From Rallus limicola (lineage: Eukaryota; Chordata; Aves; Gruiformes; Rallidae), in contig JAKCOZ010000239.1 in assembly GCA_022605955.1 (NCBI GenBank), forward strand, positions 186,001 to 250,000: 64,000 nucleotides of DNA, read 5' to 3'. Both the position numbers and the translations under genes were made by a program. The stretch's first letter is position 1, and each line of letters opens with the position of its first letter. Below the pieces are notes generated by a model. That model was not told the origin of the DNA and did no database searches. It saw only the letters and a list, made by a program, of their open reading frames with translations. Positions 11,880 through 23,999 of the stretch are shown piece after piece.

Positions 11880-13859
11880 ACGTCCAGCAATAACTCCCAA
11901 AGTAAAGAAGCTAGGCATGAAAGGCATAGCTTGTCTGAAACCTCCTAACAGGACACACAAGCAGACCCTGTCACTTTGGCTCTCAGCCTTTTCCTTTGCC
12001 TGGAAAGAAGGAACATACCTGATACCTCCTACAGTGCTTTTCTCGGCCCTAGCAGACTGCAGTTCAAAACATGCTAAACGTCCAGCAATAACTCCCAAAG
12101 TAAAGAAGCTAGGACTGAAAGGCATAGCTTGTCTGAAACCTCCTAACAGGACACACAAGCAGACCCTGTCACTTTGGCTCTCAGCCTTTTCCTTTGCATG
12201 GAAAGAGGGAACATGCCTGGAACCTCCTACGGTGCTTTTCTCGGCCCTAGCAGACTGCAGTTCAAAACATGCTAAACGTCCAGCAATAACTCCCAAAGTA
12301 AAGAAGCTAGGCATGAAAGGCATAGCTTGTCTGAAACCTCCTAACAGGACACACAAGCAGACCCTGTCACTTTGGCTCTCAGCCTTTTCCTTTGCCTGGA
12401 AAGAAGGAACATACCTGATACCTCCTACAGTGCTTTTCTCGGCCCTAGCAGACTGCAGTTCAAAACATGCTAAACGTCCAGCAATAACTCCCAAAGTAAA
12501 GAAGCTAGGCATGAAAGGCATAGCTTGTCTGAAACCTCCTAACAGGACACACAAGCAGACCCTGTCACTTTGGCTCTCAGCCTTTTCCTTTGCCTGGAAA
12601 GAGGGAACATGCCTGGAACCTCCTACGGTGCTTTTCTCGGCCCTAGCAGACTGCAGTTCAAAACATGCTAAACGTCCAGCAATAACTCCCAAAGTAAAGA
12701 AGCTAGGCATGAAAGGCATAGCTTGTCTGAAACCTCCTAACAGGACACACAAGCAGACCCTGTCACTTTGGCTCTCAGCCTTTTCCTTTGCCTGGAAAGA
12801 AGGAACATACCTGCTACCTATAAAAGTGCTTTTCTCGGCCCTAGCAGACTGCAGTTCAAAACATGCTAAACGTCCAGCAATAACTGCTAAAGTAAAGAAG
12901 CTAGGCATGAAAGGCATAGCTTGTCTGAAACCTCCTAACAGGACACACAAGCAGACCCTGTCACTTTGGCTCTCAGCCTTTTCCTTTGCCTGGAAAGAGG
13001 GAACATGCCTGGAAGCTCCTACGGTGCTTTTCTCGGCCCTAGCAGACTGCAGTTCAAAACATGCTAAACGTCCAGCAATAACTCCCAAAGTAAAGAAGCT
13101 AGGCATGAAAGGCATAGCTTGTCTGAAACCTCCTAACAGGACACACAAGCAGACCCTGTCACTTTGGCTCTCAGCCTTTTCCTTTGCCTGGAAAGAAGGA
13201 ACATACCTGCTACCTATAAAAGTGCTTTTCTCGGCCCTAGCAGACTGCAGTTCAAAACATGCTAAACGTCCAGCAATAACTGCTAAAGTAAAGAAGCTAG
13301 GCATGAAAGGCATAGCTTGTCTGAAACCTCCTAACAGGACACACAAGCAGACTCTGTCACTTTGGCTCTCAGCCTTTTCCTTTGCCTGGAAAGAGGGAAC
13401 ATGCCTGGAACCTCCTACGGTGCTTTTCTCGGCCCTAGCAGACTGCAGTTCAAAACATGCTAAACGTCCAGCAATAACTCCCAAAGTAAAGAAGCTAGGA
13501 CTGAAAGGCATAGCTTGTCTGAAACCTCCTAACAGGACACACAAGCAGACCCTGTCACTTTGGCTCTCAGCCTTTTCCTTTGCCTGGAAAGAGGGAACAT
13601 GCCTGGAACCTCCTACGGTGCTTTTCTCGGCCCTAGCAGACTGCAGTTCAAAACATGCTAAACGTCCAGCAATAACTCCCAAAGTAAAGAAGCTAGGACT
13701 GAAAGGCATAGCTTGTCTGAAACCTCCTAACAGGACACACAAGCTGACCCTGTCACTTTGGCTCTCAGCCTTTTCCTTTGCCTGGAAAGAGGGAACATGC
13801 CTGGAACCTCCTACGGTGCTTTTCTCGGCCCTAGCAGACTGCAGTTCAAAACATGCTAA
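11880..13859 (+). repeat. First copy of a 10-monomer (1980-bp) higher-order repeat
   Basis: Markers recur 1980 bases apart in the two adjacent blocks: CTGATACCTCC at about 12010 and 12415 versus 13990 and 14395, TATAAAAG at 12819 and 13215 versus 14799 and 15195, TTGCATGG at about 12197 versus 14177, and the AAGCTGACC monomer at about 13742 versus 15722. The block contains two TATAAAAG monomers, each followed by a TGCTAAAG monomer, separated by a GAAGCTCC monomer. The CCTAGAAGAC variant lies in the monomer just before the first CTGATACC, unlike in the second copy. Confidence 0.88.
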
Positions 13860-15839
13860 ACGTCCAGCAATAACTCCCAAAGTAAAGAAGCTAGGCATGA
13901 AAGGCATAGCTTGTCTGAAACCTCCTAACAGGACACACAAGCAGACCCTGTCACTTTGGCTCTCAGCCTTTTCCTTTGCCTGGAAAGAAGGAACATACCT
14001 GATACCTCCTACAGTGCTTTTCTCGGCCCTAGCAGACTGCAGTTCAAAACATGCTAAACGTCCAGCAATAACTCCCAAAGTAAAGAAGCTAGGACTGAAA
14101 GGCATAGCTTGTCTGAAACCTCCTAACAGGACACACAAGCAGACCCTGTCACTTTGGCTCTCAGCCTTTTCCTTTGCATGGAAAGAGGGAACATGCCTGG
14201 AACCTCCTACGGTGCTTTTCTCGGCCCTAGAAGACTGCAGTTCAAAACATGCTAAACGTCCAGCAATAACTCCCAAAGTAAAGAAGCTAGGCATGAAAGG
14301 CATAGCTTGTCTGAAACCTCCTAACAGGACACACAAGCAGACCCTGTCACTTTGGCTCTCAGCCTTTTCCTTTGCCTGGAAAGAAGGAACATACCTGATA
14401 CCTCCTACAGTGCTTTTCTCGGCCCTAGCAGACTGCAGTTCAAAACATGCTAAACGTCCAGCAATAACTCCCAAAGTAAAGAAGCTAGGCATGAAAGGCA
14501 TAGCTTGTCTGAAACCTCCTAACAGGACACACAAGCAGACCCTGTCACTTTGGCTCTCAGCCTTTTCCTTTGCCTGGAAAGAGGGAACATGCCTGGAACC
14601 TCCTACGGTGCTTTTCTCGGCCCTAGCAGACTGCAGTTCAAAACATGCTAAACGTCCAGCAATAACTCCCAAAGTAAAGAAGCTAGGCATGAAAGGCATA
14701 GCTTGTCTGAAACCTCCTAACAGGACACACAAGCAGACCCTGTCACTTTGGCTCTCAGCCTTTTCCTTTGCCTGGAAAGAAGGAACATACCTGCTACCTA
14801 TAAAAGTGCTTTTCTCGGCCCTAGCAGACTGCAGTTCAAAACATGCTAAACGTCCAGCAATAACTGCTAAAGTAAAGAAGCTAGGCATGAAAGGCATAGC
14901 TTGTCTGAAACCTCCTAACAGGACACACAAGCAGACCCTGTCACTTTGGCTCTCAGCCTTTTCCTTTGCCTGGAAAGAGGGAACATGCCTGGAAGCTCCT
15001 ACGGTGCTTTTCTCGGCCCTAGCAGACTGCAGTTCAAAACATGCTAAACGTCCAGCAATAACTCCCAAAGTAAAGAAGCTAGGCATGAAAGGCATAGCTT
15101 GTCTGAAACCTCCTAACAGGACACACAAGCAGACCCTGTCACTTTGGCTCTCAGCCTTTTCCTTTGCCTGGAAAGAAGGAACATACCTGCTACCTATAAA
15201 AGTGCTTTTCTCGGCCCTAGCAGACTGCAGTTCAAAACATGCTAAACGTCCAGCAATAACTGCTAAAGTAAAGAAGCTAGGCATGAAAGGCATAGCTTGT
15301 CTGAAACCTCCTAACAGGACACACAAGCAGACTCTGTCACTTTGGCTCTCAGCCTTTTCCTTTGCCTGGAAAGAGGGAACATGCCTGGAACCTCCTACGG
15401 TGCTTTTCTCGGCCCTAGCAGACTGCAGTTCAAAACATGCTAAACGTCCAGCAATAACTCCCAAAGTAAAGAAGCTAGGACTGAAAGGCATAGCTTGTCT
15501 GAAACCTCCTAACAGGACACACAAGCAGACCCTGTCACTTTGGCTCTCAGCCTTTTCCTTTGCCTGGAAAGAGGGAACATGCCTGGAACCTCCTACGGTG
15601 CTTTTCTCGGCCCTAGCAGACTGCAGTTCAAAACATGCTAAACGTCCAGCAATAACTCCCAAAGTAAAGAAGCTAGGACTGAAAGGCATAGCTTGTCTGA
15701 AACCTCCTAACAGGACACACAAGCTGACCCTGTCACTTTGGCTCTCAGCCTTTTCCTTTGCCTGGAAAGAGGGAACATGCCTGGAACCTCCTACGGTGCT
15801 TTTCTCGGCCCTAGCAGACTGCAGTTCAAAACATGCTAA
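13860..15839 (+). repeat. Second copy of the 10-monomer (1980-bp) higher-order repeat
   Basis: The class order and rare markers of 11880-13859 repeat exactly 10 monomers later. One exception is clear: the CCTAGAAGAC variant sits in the monomer before the second CTGATACC (about 14228), whereas in the first copy it precedes the first (about 11850). The two occurrences are therefore 12, not 10, monomers apart. This suggests local gene conversion, or that the amplified unit was not exactly the one visible now. Confidence 0.88.
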
Positions 15840-16384
15840 ACGTCCAGCAATAACTCCCAAAGTAAAGAAGCTAGGCATGAAAGGCATAGCTTGTCTGAAA
15901 CCTCCTAACAGGACACACAAGCAGACCCTGTCACTTTGGCTCTCAGCCTTTTCCTTTGCCTGGAAAGAGGGAACATGCCTGGAAGCTCCTACGGTGCTTT
16001 TCTCGGCCCTAGCAGACTGCAGTTCAAAACATGCTAAACGTCCAGCAATAACTCCCAAAGTAAAGAAGCTAGGACTGAAAGGCATAGCTTGTCTGAAACC
16101 TCCTAACAGGACACACAAGCAGACCCTGTCACTTTGGCTCTCAGCCTTTTCCTTTGCCTGGAAAGAGGGAACATGCCTGGAACCTCCTACGGTGCTTTTC
16201 TCGGCCCTAGCAGACTGCAGTTCAAAACATGCTAAACGTCCAGCAATAACTCCCAAAGTAAAGAAGCTAGGACTGAAAGGCATAGCTTGTCTGAAACCTC
16301 CTAACAGGACACACAAGCTGACCCTGTCACTTTGGCTCTCAGCCTTTTCCTTTGCCTGGAAAGAGGGAACATGCCTGGAACCTC
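15790..16384 (+). repeat. Three-monomer (594-bp) insertion relative to 28.66 kb
   Basis: The interval from TATAAAAG to the rare GGAACATCC variant is 1380 bases here (15195 to 16575) but 786 bases in the related copy (28065 to 28851), a difference of exactly 3 monomers. The extra monomers are a CATG/GAAGC copy, an ACTG/GAACC copy and an ACTG copy with AAGCTGACC. The last two repeat the two classes just before them, consistent with a three-monomer tandem expansion. Confidence 0.75.
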
Positions 16385-16439
16385 CTACGGTGCTTTTCTC
16401 GGCCCTAGCAGACTGCAGTTCAAAACATGCTAAACGTCC

Positions 16440-17000
16440 AGCAATAACTCCCAAAGTAAAGAAGCTAGGATTGAAAGGCATAGCTTGTCTGAAACCTCCT
16501 AACAGGACACACAAGCAGACCCTGTCACTTTGGCTCTCAGCCTTTTCCTTTGCCTGGAAAGAGGGAACATGCCTGGAACATCCTACGGTGCTTTTATCGG
16601 CCCTAGCAGACTGCAGTTCAAAACTTGCTAAACGTCCAGCAATAACTCCCAAAGTAAAGAAGCTAGGACTGAAAGGCATAGCTTGTCTGAAACCTCCTAA
16701 CAGGACACACAAGCAGACCCTGTCACTTTGGCTCTTAGCCTTTTCCTTTGCCTGGAAAGAAGGAACATACCTGCTACCTCCTACGGTGCTTTTCTCGGCC
16801 CTAGCAGACTGCAGTTCAAAACATGCTAAACGTCCAGCAATAACTCCCAAAGTAAAGAAGCTAGGACTGAAAGGCATAGCTTGTCTGAAACCTCCTAACA
16901 GGAAACACAAGCAGACCCTGTCACTTTGGCTCTCAGCCTTTTCCTTTGCCTGGAAAGAGGGAACATGCCTGGAACCTCCTACGGTGCTTTTCTCGGCCCT
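16440..17000 (+). repeat. GGAACATCC / TTATCGG / AAACTTGC / AGGAAACAC marker run, copy 1
   Basis: Several rare variants occur in sequence: GGAACATCC (16575), TTTTATCGG, AAACTTGC (about 16623), a hybrid AAGAAGG..CTACGG monomer (about 16760-16788) and AGGAAACACAAG (about 16902). The same run occurs at about 28.72-29.27 kb, 62 monomers (12276 bases) away. A private change, GGCTCTTAGCC at about 16735, is present only here. Confidence 0.82.
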
Positions 17001-17684
17001 AGCAGACTGCAGTTCAAAACATGCTAAACGTCCAGCAATAACTCCCAAAGTAAAGAAGCTAGGACTGAAAGGCATAGCTTGTCTGAAACCTCCTAACAGG
17101 ACACACAAGCAGACCCTGTCACTTTGGCTCTCAGCCTTTTCCTTTGCCTGGAAAGAGGGAACATGCCTGGAACCTCCTACGGTGCTTTTCTCGGCCCTAG
17201 CAGACTGCAGTTCAAAACATGCTAAACGTCCAGCAATAACTCCCAAAGTAAAGAAGCTAGGCATGAAAGGCATAGCTTGTCTGAAACCTCCTAACAGGAC
17301 ACACAAGCAGACCCTGTCACTTTGGCTCTCAGCCTTTTCCTTTGCCTGGAAAGAGGGAACATGCCTGGAACCTCCTACGGTGCTTTTCTCGGCCCTAGCA
17401 CACTGCAGTTCAAAACATGCTAAACGTCCAGCAATAACTCCCAAAGTAAAGAAGCTAGGCATGAAAGGCATAGCTTGTCTGAAACCTCCTAACAGGACAC
17501 ACAAGCAGACCCTGTCACTTTGGCTCTCAGCCTTTTCCTTTGCCTGGAAAGAGGGAACATGCCTGGAACCTCCTACAGTGCTTTTCTCGGCCCTAGCAGA
17601 CTGCAGTTCAAAACATGCTAAACGTCCAGCAATAACTCCCAAAGTAAAGAAGCTAGGCATGAAAGGCATAGCTTGTCTGAAACC

Positions 17685-19862
17685 TTATAACAGGACACAC
17701 AAGCAGACCCTGTCACTTTGGCTCTCAGCCTTTTCCTTTGCCTGGAAAGAGGGAACATGCCTGGAACCTCCTACGGTGCTTTTCTCGGCCCTAGCAGACT
17801 GCAGTTCAAAACATGCTAAACGTCCAGCAATAACTCCCAAAGTAAAGAAGCTAGGACTGAAAGGCATAGCTTGTCTGAAACCTCCTAACAGGACACACAA
17901 GCAGACCCTGTCACTTTGGCTCTCAGCCTTTTCCTTTGCCTGGAAAGAGGGAACATGCCTGGAACCTCCTACGGTGCTTTTCTCGGCCCTAGCAGACTGC
18001 AGTTCAAAACATGCTAAACGTCCAGCAATAACTCCCAAAGTAAAGAAGCTAGGACTGAAAGGCATAGCTTGTCTGAAACCTCCTAACAGGACACACAAGC
18101 AGACCCTGTCACTTTGGCTCTCAGCCTTTTCCTTTGCCTGGAAAGAGGGAACATGCCTGGAACCTCCTACGGTGCTTTTCTCGGCCCTAGCAGACTGCAG
18201 TTCAAAACATGCTAAACGTCCAGCAATAACTCCCAAAGTAAAGAAGCTAGGACTGAAAGGCATAGCTTGTCTGAAACCTCCTAACAGGACACACAAGCTG
18301 ACCCTGTCACTTTGGCTCTCAGCCTTTTCCTTTGCCTGGAAAGAGGGAACATGCCTGGAACCTCCTACGGTGCTTTTCTCGGCCCTAGCAGACTGCAGTT
18401 CAAAACATGCTAAACATCCAGCAATAACTCCCAAAGTAAAGAAGCTAGGCATGAAAGGCATAGCTTGTCTGAAACCTCCTAACAGGACACACAAGCAGAC
18501 TCTGTCACTTTGGCTCTCAGCCTTTTCCTTTGCCTGGATAGAGGGAACATGCCTGGAACCTCCTACGGTGCTTTTCTCGGCCCTAGCAGACTGCAGTTCA
18601 AAACATGCTAAACGTCCAGCAATAACTCCCAAAGTAAAGAAGCTAGGACTGAAAGGCATAGCTTGTCTGAAACCTCCTAACAGGACACACAAGCTGACCC
18701 TGTCACTTTGGCTCTCAGCCTTTTCCTTTGCCTGGAAAGAGGGAACATGCCTGGAACCTCCTACGGTGCTTTTCTCGGCCCTAGCAGACTGCAGTTCAAA
18801 ACATGCTAAACGTCCAGCAATAACTCCCAAAGTAAAGAAGCTAGGATTGAAAGGCATAGCTTGTCTGAAACCTCCTAACAGGACACACAAGCAGACCCTG
18901 TCACTTTGGCTCTCAGCCTTTTCCTTTGCCTGGAAAGAGGGAACATGCCTGGAAGCTCCTACGGTGCTTTTCTCGGCCCTAGCAGACTGCAGTTCAAAAC
19001 ATGCTAAACGTCCAGCAATAACTCCCAAAGTAAAGAAGCTAGGACTGAAAGGCATAGCTTGTCTGAAACCTCCTAACAGGACACACAAGCAGACCCTGTC
19101 ACTTTGGCTCTCAGCCTTTTCCTTTGACTGGAAAGAGGGAACATGCCTGGAACCTCCTACGGTGCTTTTCTCGGCCCTAGCAGACTGCAGTTCAAAACAT
19201 GCTAAACGTCCAGCAATAACTCCCAAAGTAAAGAAGCTAGGCATGAAAGGCATAGCTTGTCTGAAACCTCCTAACAGGACACACAAGCAGACCCTGTCAC
19301 TTTGGCTCTCAGCCTTTTCCTTTGCCTGGAAAGAGGGAACATGCCTGGAACCTCCTACGGTGCTTTTCTCGGCCCTAGCAGACTGCAGTTCAAAACATGC
19401 TAAACGTCCAGCAATAACTCCCAAAGTAAAGAAGCTAGGACTGAAAGGCATAGCTTGTCTGAAACCTCCTAAAAGGACACACAAGCAGACCCTGTCACTT
19501 TGGCTCTCAGCCTTTTCCTTTGCCTGGAAAGAAGGAACATACCTGCTACCTCCTACAGTGCTTTTCTCGGCCCTAGCAGACTGCAGTTCAAAACACGCTA
19601 AACGTCCAGCAATAACTCCCAAAGTAAAGAAGCTAGGCATGAAATGCATAGCTTGTCTGAAACCTCCTAACAGGACACACAAGCAGACCCTGTCACTTTG
19701 GCTCTCAGCCTTTTCCTTTGCCTGGAAAGAAGGAACATACCTGCTACCTCCTACAGTGCTTTTCTCGGCCCTAGCAGACTGCAGTTCAAAACATGCTAAA
19801 CGTCCAGCAATAACTCCCAAAGTAAAGAAGCTAGGCATGAAAGGCATAGCTTGTCTGAAACC
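17685..19862 (+). repeat. 11-monomer block ending in the shared seven-monomer tail (copy 1)
   Basis: The block is bounded by TTATAA markers. Its last seven-plus monomers (from about 18412) carry a private series: AAACATCC (18412), GGATAGAGG (about 18536), TTTGACTGG (about 19123), CTAAAAGGAC (about 19469), AAACACGC (about 19591) and GAAATGCATA (19641). The same series recurs at +2772 bases (14 monomers) and, in most parts, at +12870 bases. Confidence 0.88.
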
Positions 19863-22634
19863 TTATAACAGGACACACAAGCAGACCCTGTCACTTTGGC
19901 TCTCAGCCTTTTCCTTTGCCTGGAAAGAGGGAACATGCCTGGAACCTCCTACGGTGCTTTTCTCGGCCCTAGCAGACTGCAGTTCAAAACATGCTAAACG
20001 TCCAGCAATAACTGCTAAAGTAAAGAAGCTAGGCATGAAAGGCATAGCTTGTCTGAAACCTCCTAACAGGACACACAAGCAGACCCTGTCACTTTGGCTC
20101 TCAGCCTTTTCCTTTACCTGGAAAGAGGGAACATGCCTGGAACCTCCTACGGTGCTTTTCTCGGCCCTAGCAGACTGCAGTTCAAAACATGCTAAACGTC
20201 CAGCAATAACTCCCAAAGTAAAGAAGCTAGGACTGAAAGGCATAGCTTGTCTGAAACCTCCTAACAGGACACACAAGCAGACCCTGTCACTTTGGCTCTC
20301 AGCCTTTTCCTTTGCCTGGAAAGAGGGAACATGCCTGGAAGCTCCTACGGTGCTTTTCTCGGCCCTAGCAGACTGCAGTTCAAAACATGCTAAACGTCCA
20401 GCAATAACTCCCAAAGTAAAGAAGCTAGGACTGAAAGGCATAGCTTGTCTGAAACCTCCTAACAGGACACACAAGCTGACCCTGTCACTTTGGCTCTCAG
20501 CCTTTTCCTTTGCCTGGAAAGAGGGAACATGCCTGGAACCTCCTACGGTGCTTTTCTCGGCCCTAGCAGACTGCAGTTCAAAACATGCTAAACGTCCAGC
20601 AATAACTCCCAAAGTAAAGAAGCTAGGCATGAAAGGCATAGCTTGTCTGAAACCTCCTAACAGGACACACAAGCAGACCCTGTCACTTTGGCTCTCAGCC
20701 TTTTCCTTTGCCTGGAAAGAGGGAACATGCCTGGAAGCTCCTACGGTGCTTTTCTCGGCCCTAGCAGACTGCAGTTCAAAACATGCTAAACGTCCAGCAA
20801 TAACTCCCAAAGTAAAGAAGCTAGGACTGAAAGGCATAGCTTGTCTGAAACCTCCTAACAGGACACACAAGCAGACCCTGTCACTTTGGCTCTCAGCCTT
20901 TTCCTTTGCCTGGAAAGAGGGAACATGCCTGGAACCTCCTACGGTGCTTTTCTCGGCCCTAGCAGACTGCAGTTCAAAACATGCTAAACGTCCAGCAATA
21001 ACTCCCAAAGTAAAGAAGCTAGGCATGAAAGGCATAGCTTGTCTGAAACCTCCTAACAGGACACACAAGCAGACCCTGTCACTTTGGCTCTCAGCCTTTT
21101 CCTTTGCCTGGAAAGAGGGAACATGCCTGGAACCTCCTACGGTGCTTTTCTCGGCCCTAGCAGACTGCAGTTCAAAACATGCTAAACATCCAGCAATAAC
21201 TCCCAAAGTAAAGAAGCTAGGCATGAAAGGCATAGCTTGTCTGAAACCTCCTAACAGGACACACAAGCAGACTCTGTCACTTTGGCTCTCAGCCTTTTCC
21301 TTTGCCTGGATAGAGGGAACATGCCTGGAACCTCCTACGGTGCTTTTCTCGGCCCTAGCAGACTGCAGTTCAAAACATGCTAAACGTCCAGCAATAACTC
21401 CCAAAGTAAAGAAGCTAGGACTGAAAGGCATAGCTTGTCTGAAACCTCCTAACAGGACACACAAGCTGACCCTGTCACTTTGGCTCTCAGCCTTTTCCTT
21501 TGCCTGGAAAGAGGGAACATGCCTGGAACCTCCTACGGTGCTTTTCTCGGCCCTAGCAGACTGCAGTTCAAAACATGCTAAACGTCCAGCAATAACTCCC
21601 AAAGTAAAGAAGCTAGGATTGAAAGGCATAGCTTGTCTGAAACCTCCTAACAGGACACACAAGCAGACCCTGTCACTTTGGCTCTCAGCCTTTTCCTTTG
21701 CCTGGAAAGAGGGAACATGCCTGGAAGCTCCTACGGTGCTTTTCTCGGCCCTAGCAGACTGCAGTTCAAAACATGCTAAACGTCCAGCAATAACTCCCAA
21801 AGTAAAGAAGCTAGGACTGAAAGGCATAGCTTGTCTGAAACCTCCTAACAGGACACACAAGCAGACCCTGTCACTTTGGCTCTCAGCCTTTTCCTTTGAC
21901 TGGAAAGAGGGAACATGCCTGGAACCTCCTACGGTGCTTTTCTCGGCCCTAGCAGACTGCAGTTCAAAACATGCTAAACGTCCAGCAATAACTCCCAAAG
22001 TAAAGAAGCTAGGCATGAAAGGCATAGCTTGTCTGAAACCTCCTAACAGGACACACAAGCAGACCCTGTCACTTTGGCTCTCAGCCTTTTCCTTTGCCTG
22101 GAAAGAGGGAACATGCCTGGAACCTCCTACGGTGCTTTTCTCGGCCCTAGCAGACTGCAGTTCAAAACATGCTAAACGTCCAGCAATAACTCCCAAAGTA
22201 AAGAAGCTAGGACTGAAAGGCATAGCTTGTCTGAAACCTCCTAAAAGGACACACAAGCAGACCCTGTCACTTTGGCTCTCAGCCTTTTCCTTTGCCTGGA
22301 AAGAAGGAACATACCTGCTACCTCCTACAGTGCTTTTCTCGGCCCTAGCAGACTGCAGTTCAAAACACGCTAAACGTCCAGCAATAACTCCCAAAGTAAA
22401 GAAGCTAGGCATGAAATGCATAGCTTGTCTGAAACCTCCTAACAGGACACACAAGCAGACCCTGTCACTTTGGCTCTCAGCCTTTTCCTTTGCCTGGAAA
22501 GAAGGAACATACCTGCTACCTCCTACAGTGCTTTTCTCGGCCCTAGCAGACTGCAGTTCAAAACATGCTAAACGTCCAGCAATAACTCCCAAAGTAAAGA
22601 AGCTAGGCATGAAAGGCATAGCTTGTCTGAAACC
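19863..22634 (+). repeat. 14-monomer block with the shared tail (copy 2)
   Basis: Tail markers: AAACATCC at 21184, GGATAGAGG at about 21308, TTTGACTGG at about 21895, CTAAAAGGAC at about 22241, GAAATGCATA at 22413, all exactly 2772 bases from copy 1. The head differs from copy 1: it has a TGCTAAAG monomer with no TATAAAAG monomer before it, and a CCTTTACCTGG variant (about 20111) that is shared with about 30803 and 33179. Confidence 0.88.
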
Positions 22635-23920
22635 TTATAACAGGACACACAAGCAGACCCTGTCACTTTGGCTCTCAGCCTTTTCCTTTGCCTGGAAAGA
22701 GGGAACATGCCTGGAACCTCCTACGGTGCTTTTCTCGGCCCTAGCAGACTGCAGTTCAAAACATGCTAAACGTCCAGCAATAACTGCTAAAGTAAAGAAG
22801 CTAGGCATGAAAGGCATAGCTTGTCTGAAACCTCCTAACAGGACACACAAGCAGACCCTGTCACTTTGGCTCTCAGCCTTTTCCTTTGCCTGGAAAGAGG
22901 GAACATGCCTGGAACCTCCTACGGTGCTTTTCTCGGCCCTAGCAGACTGCAGTTCAAAACATGCTAAACGTCCAGCAATAACTCCCAAAGTAAAGAAGCT
23001 AGGACTGAAAGGCATAGCTTGTCTGAAACCTCCTAACAGGACACACAAGCAGACCCTGTCACTTTGGCTCTCAGCCTTTTCCTTTGCCTGGAAAGAGGGA
23101 ACATGCCTGGAAGCTCCTACGGTGCTTTTCTCGGCCCTAGCAGACTGCAGTTCAAAACATGCTAAACGTCCAGCAATAACTCCCAAAGTAAAGAAGCTAG
23201 GACTGAAAGGCATAGCTTGTCTGAAACCTCCTAACAGGACACACAAGCTGACCCTGTCACTTTGGCTCTCAGCCTTTTCCTTTGCCTGGAAAGAGGGAAC
23301 ATGCCTGGAACCTCCTACGGTGCTTTTCTCGGCCCTAGCAGACTGCAGTTCAAAACATGCTAAACGTCCAGCAATAACTCCCAAAGTAAAGAAGCTAGGC
23401 ATGAAAGGCATAGCTTGTCTGAAACCTCCTAACAGGACACACAAGCAGACCCTGTCACTTTGGCTCTCAGCCTTTTCCTTTGCCTGGAAAGAGGGAACAT
23501 GCCTGGAAGCTCCTACGGTGCTTTTCTCGGCCCTAGCAGACTGCAGTTCAAAACATGCTAAACGTCCAGCAATAACTCCCAAAGTAAAGAAGCTAGGACT
23601 GAAAGGCATAGCTTGTCTGAAACCTCCTAACAGGACACACAAGCAGACCCTGTCACTTTGGCTCTCAGCCTTTTCCTTTGCCTGGAAAGAGGGAACATGC
23701 CTGGAACCTCCTACGGTGCTTTTCTCGGCCCTAGCAGACTGCAGTTCAAAACATGCTAAACGTCCAGCAATAACTCCCAAAGTAAAGAAGCTAGGCATGA
23801 AAGGCATAGCTTGTCTGAAACCTCCTAACAGGACACACAAGCAGACTCTGTCACTTTGGCTCTCAGCCTTTTCCTTTGCCTGGATAGAGGGAACATGCCT
23901 GGAACCTCCTACGGTGCTTT
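22635..23920 (+). repeat. Partial copy of the head of the 14-monomer block
   Basis: After the TTATAA marker the monomer order repeats the head of the preceding block: TGCTAAAG/CATG, ACTG/GAAGC, ACTG with CTGACC, CATG/GAAGC, ACTG/GAACC. It then reaches a GGATAGAGG monomer (about 23883), which lacks the AAACATCC change seen in the other GGATAGAGG copies. The resemblance ends there, so the head was copied but the tail was replaced or lost. Confidence 0.7.
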
Positions 23921-23999
23921 TCTCGGCCCTAGCAGACTGCAGTTCAAAACATGCTAAACGTCCAGCAATAACTCCCAAAGTAAAGAAGCTAGGCATGAA

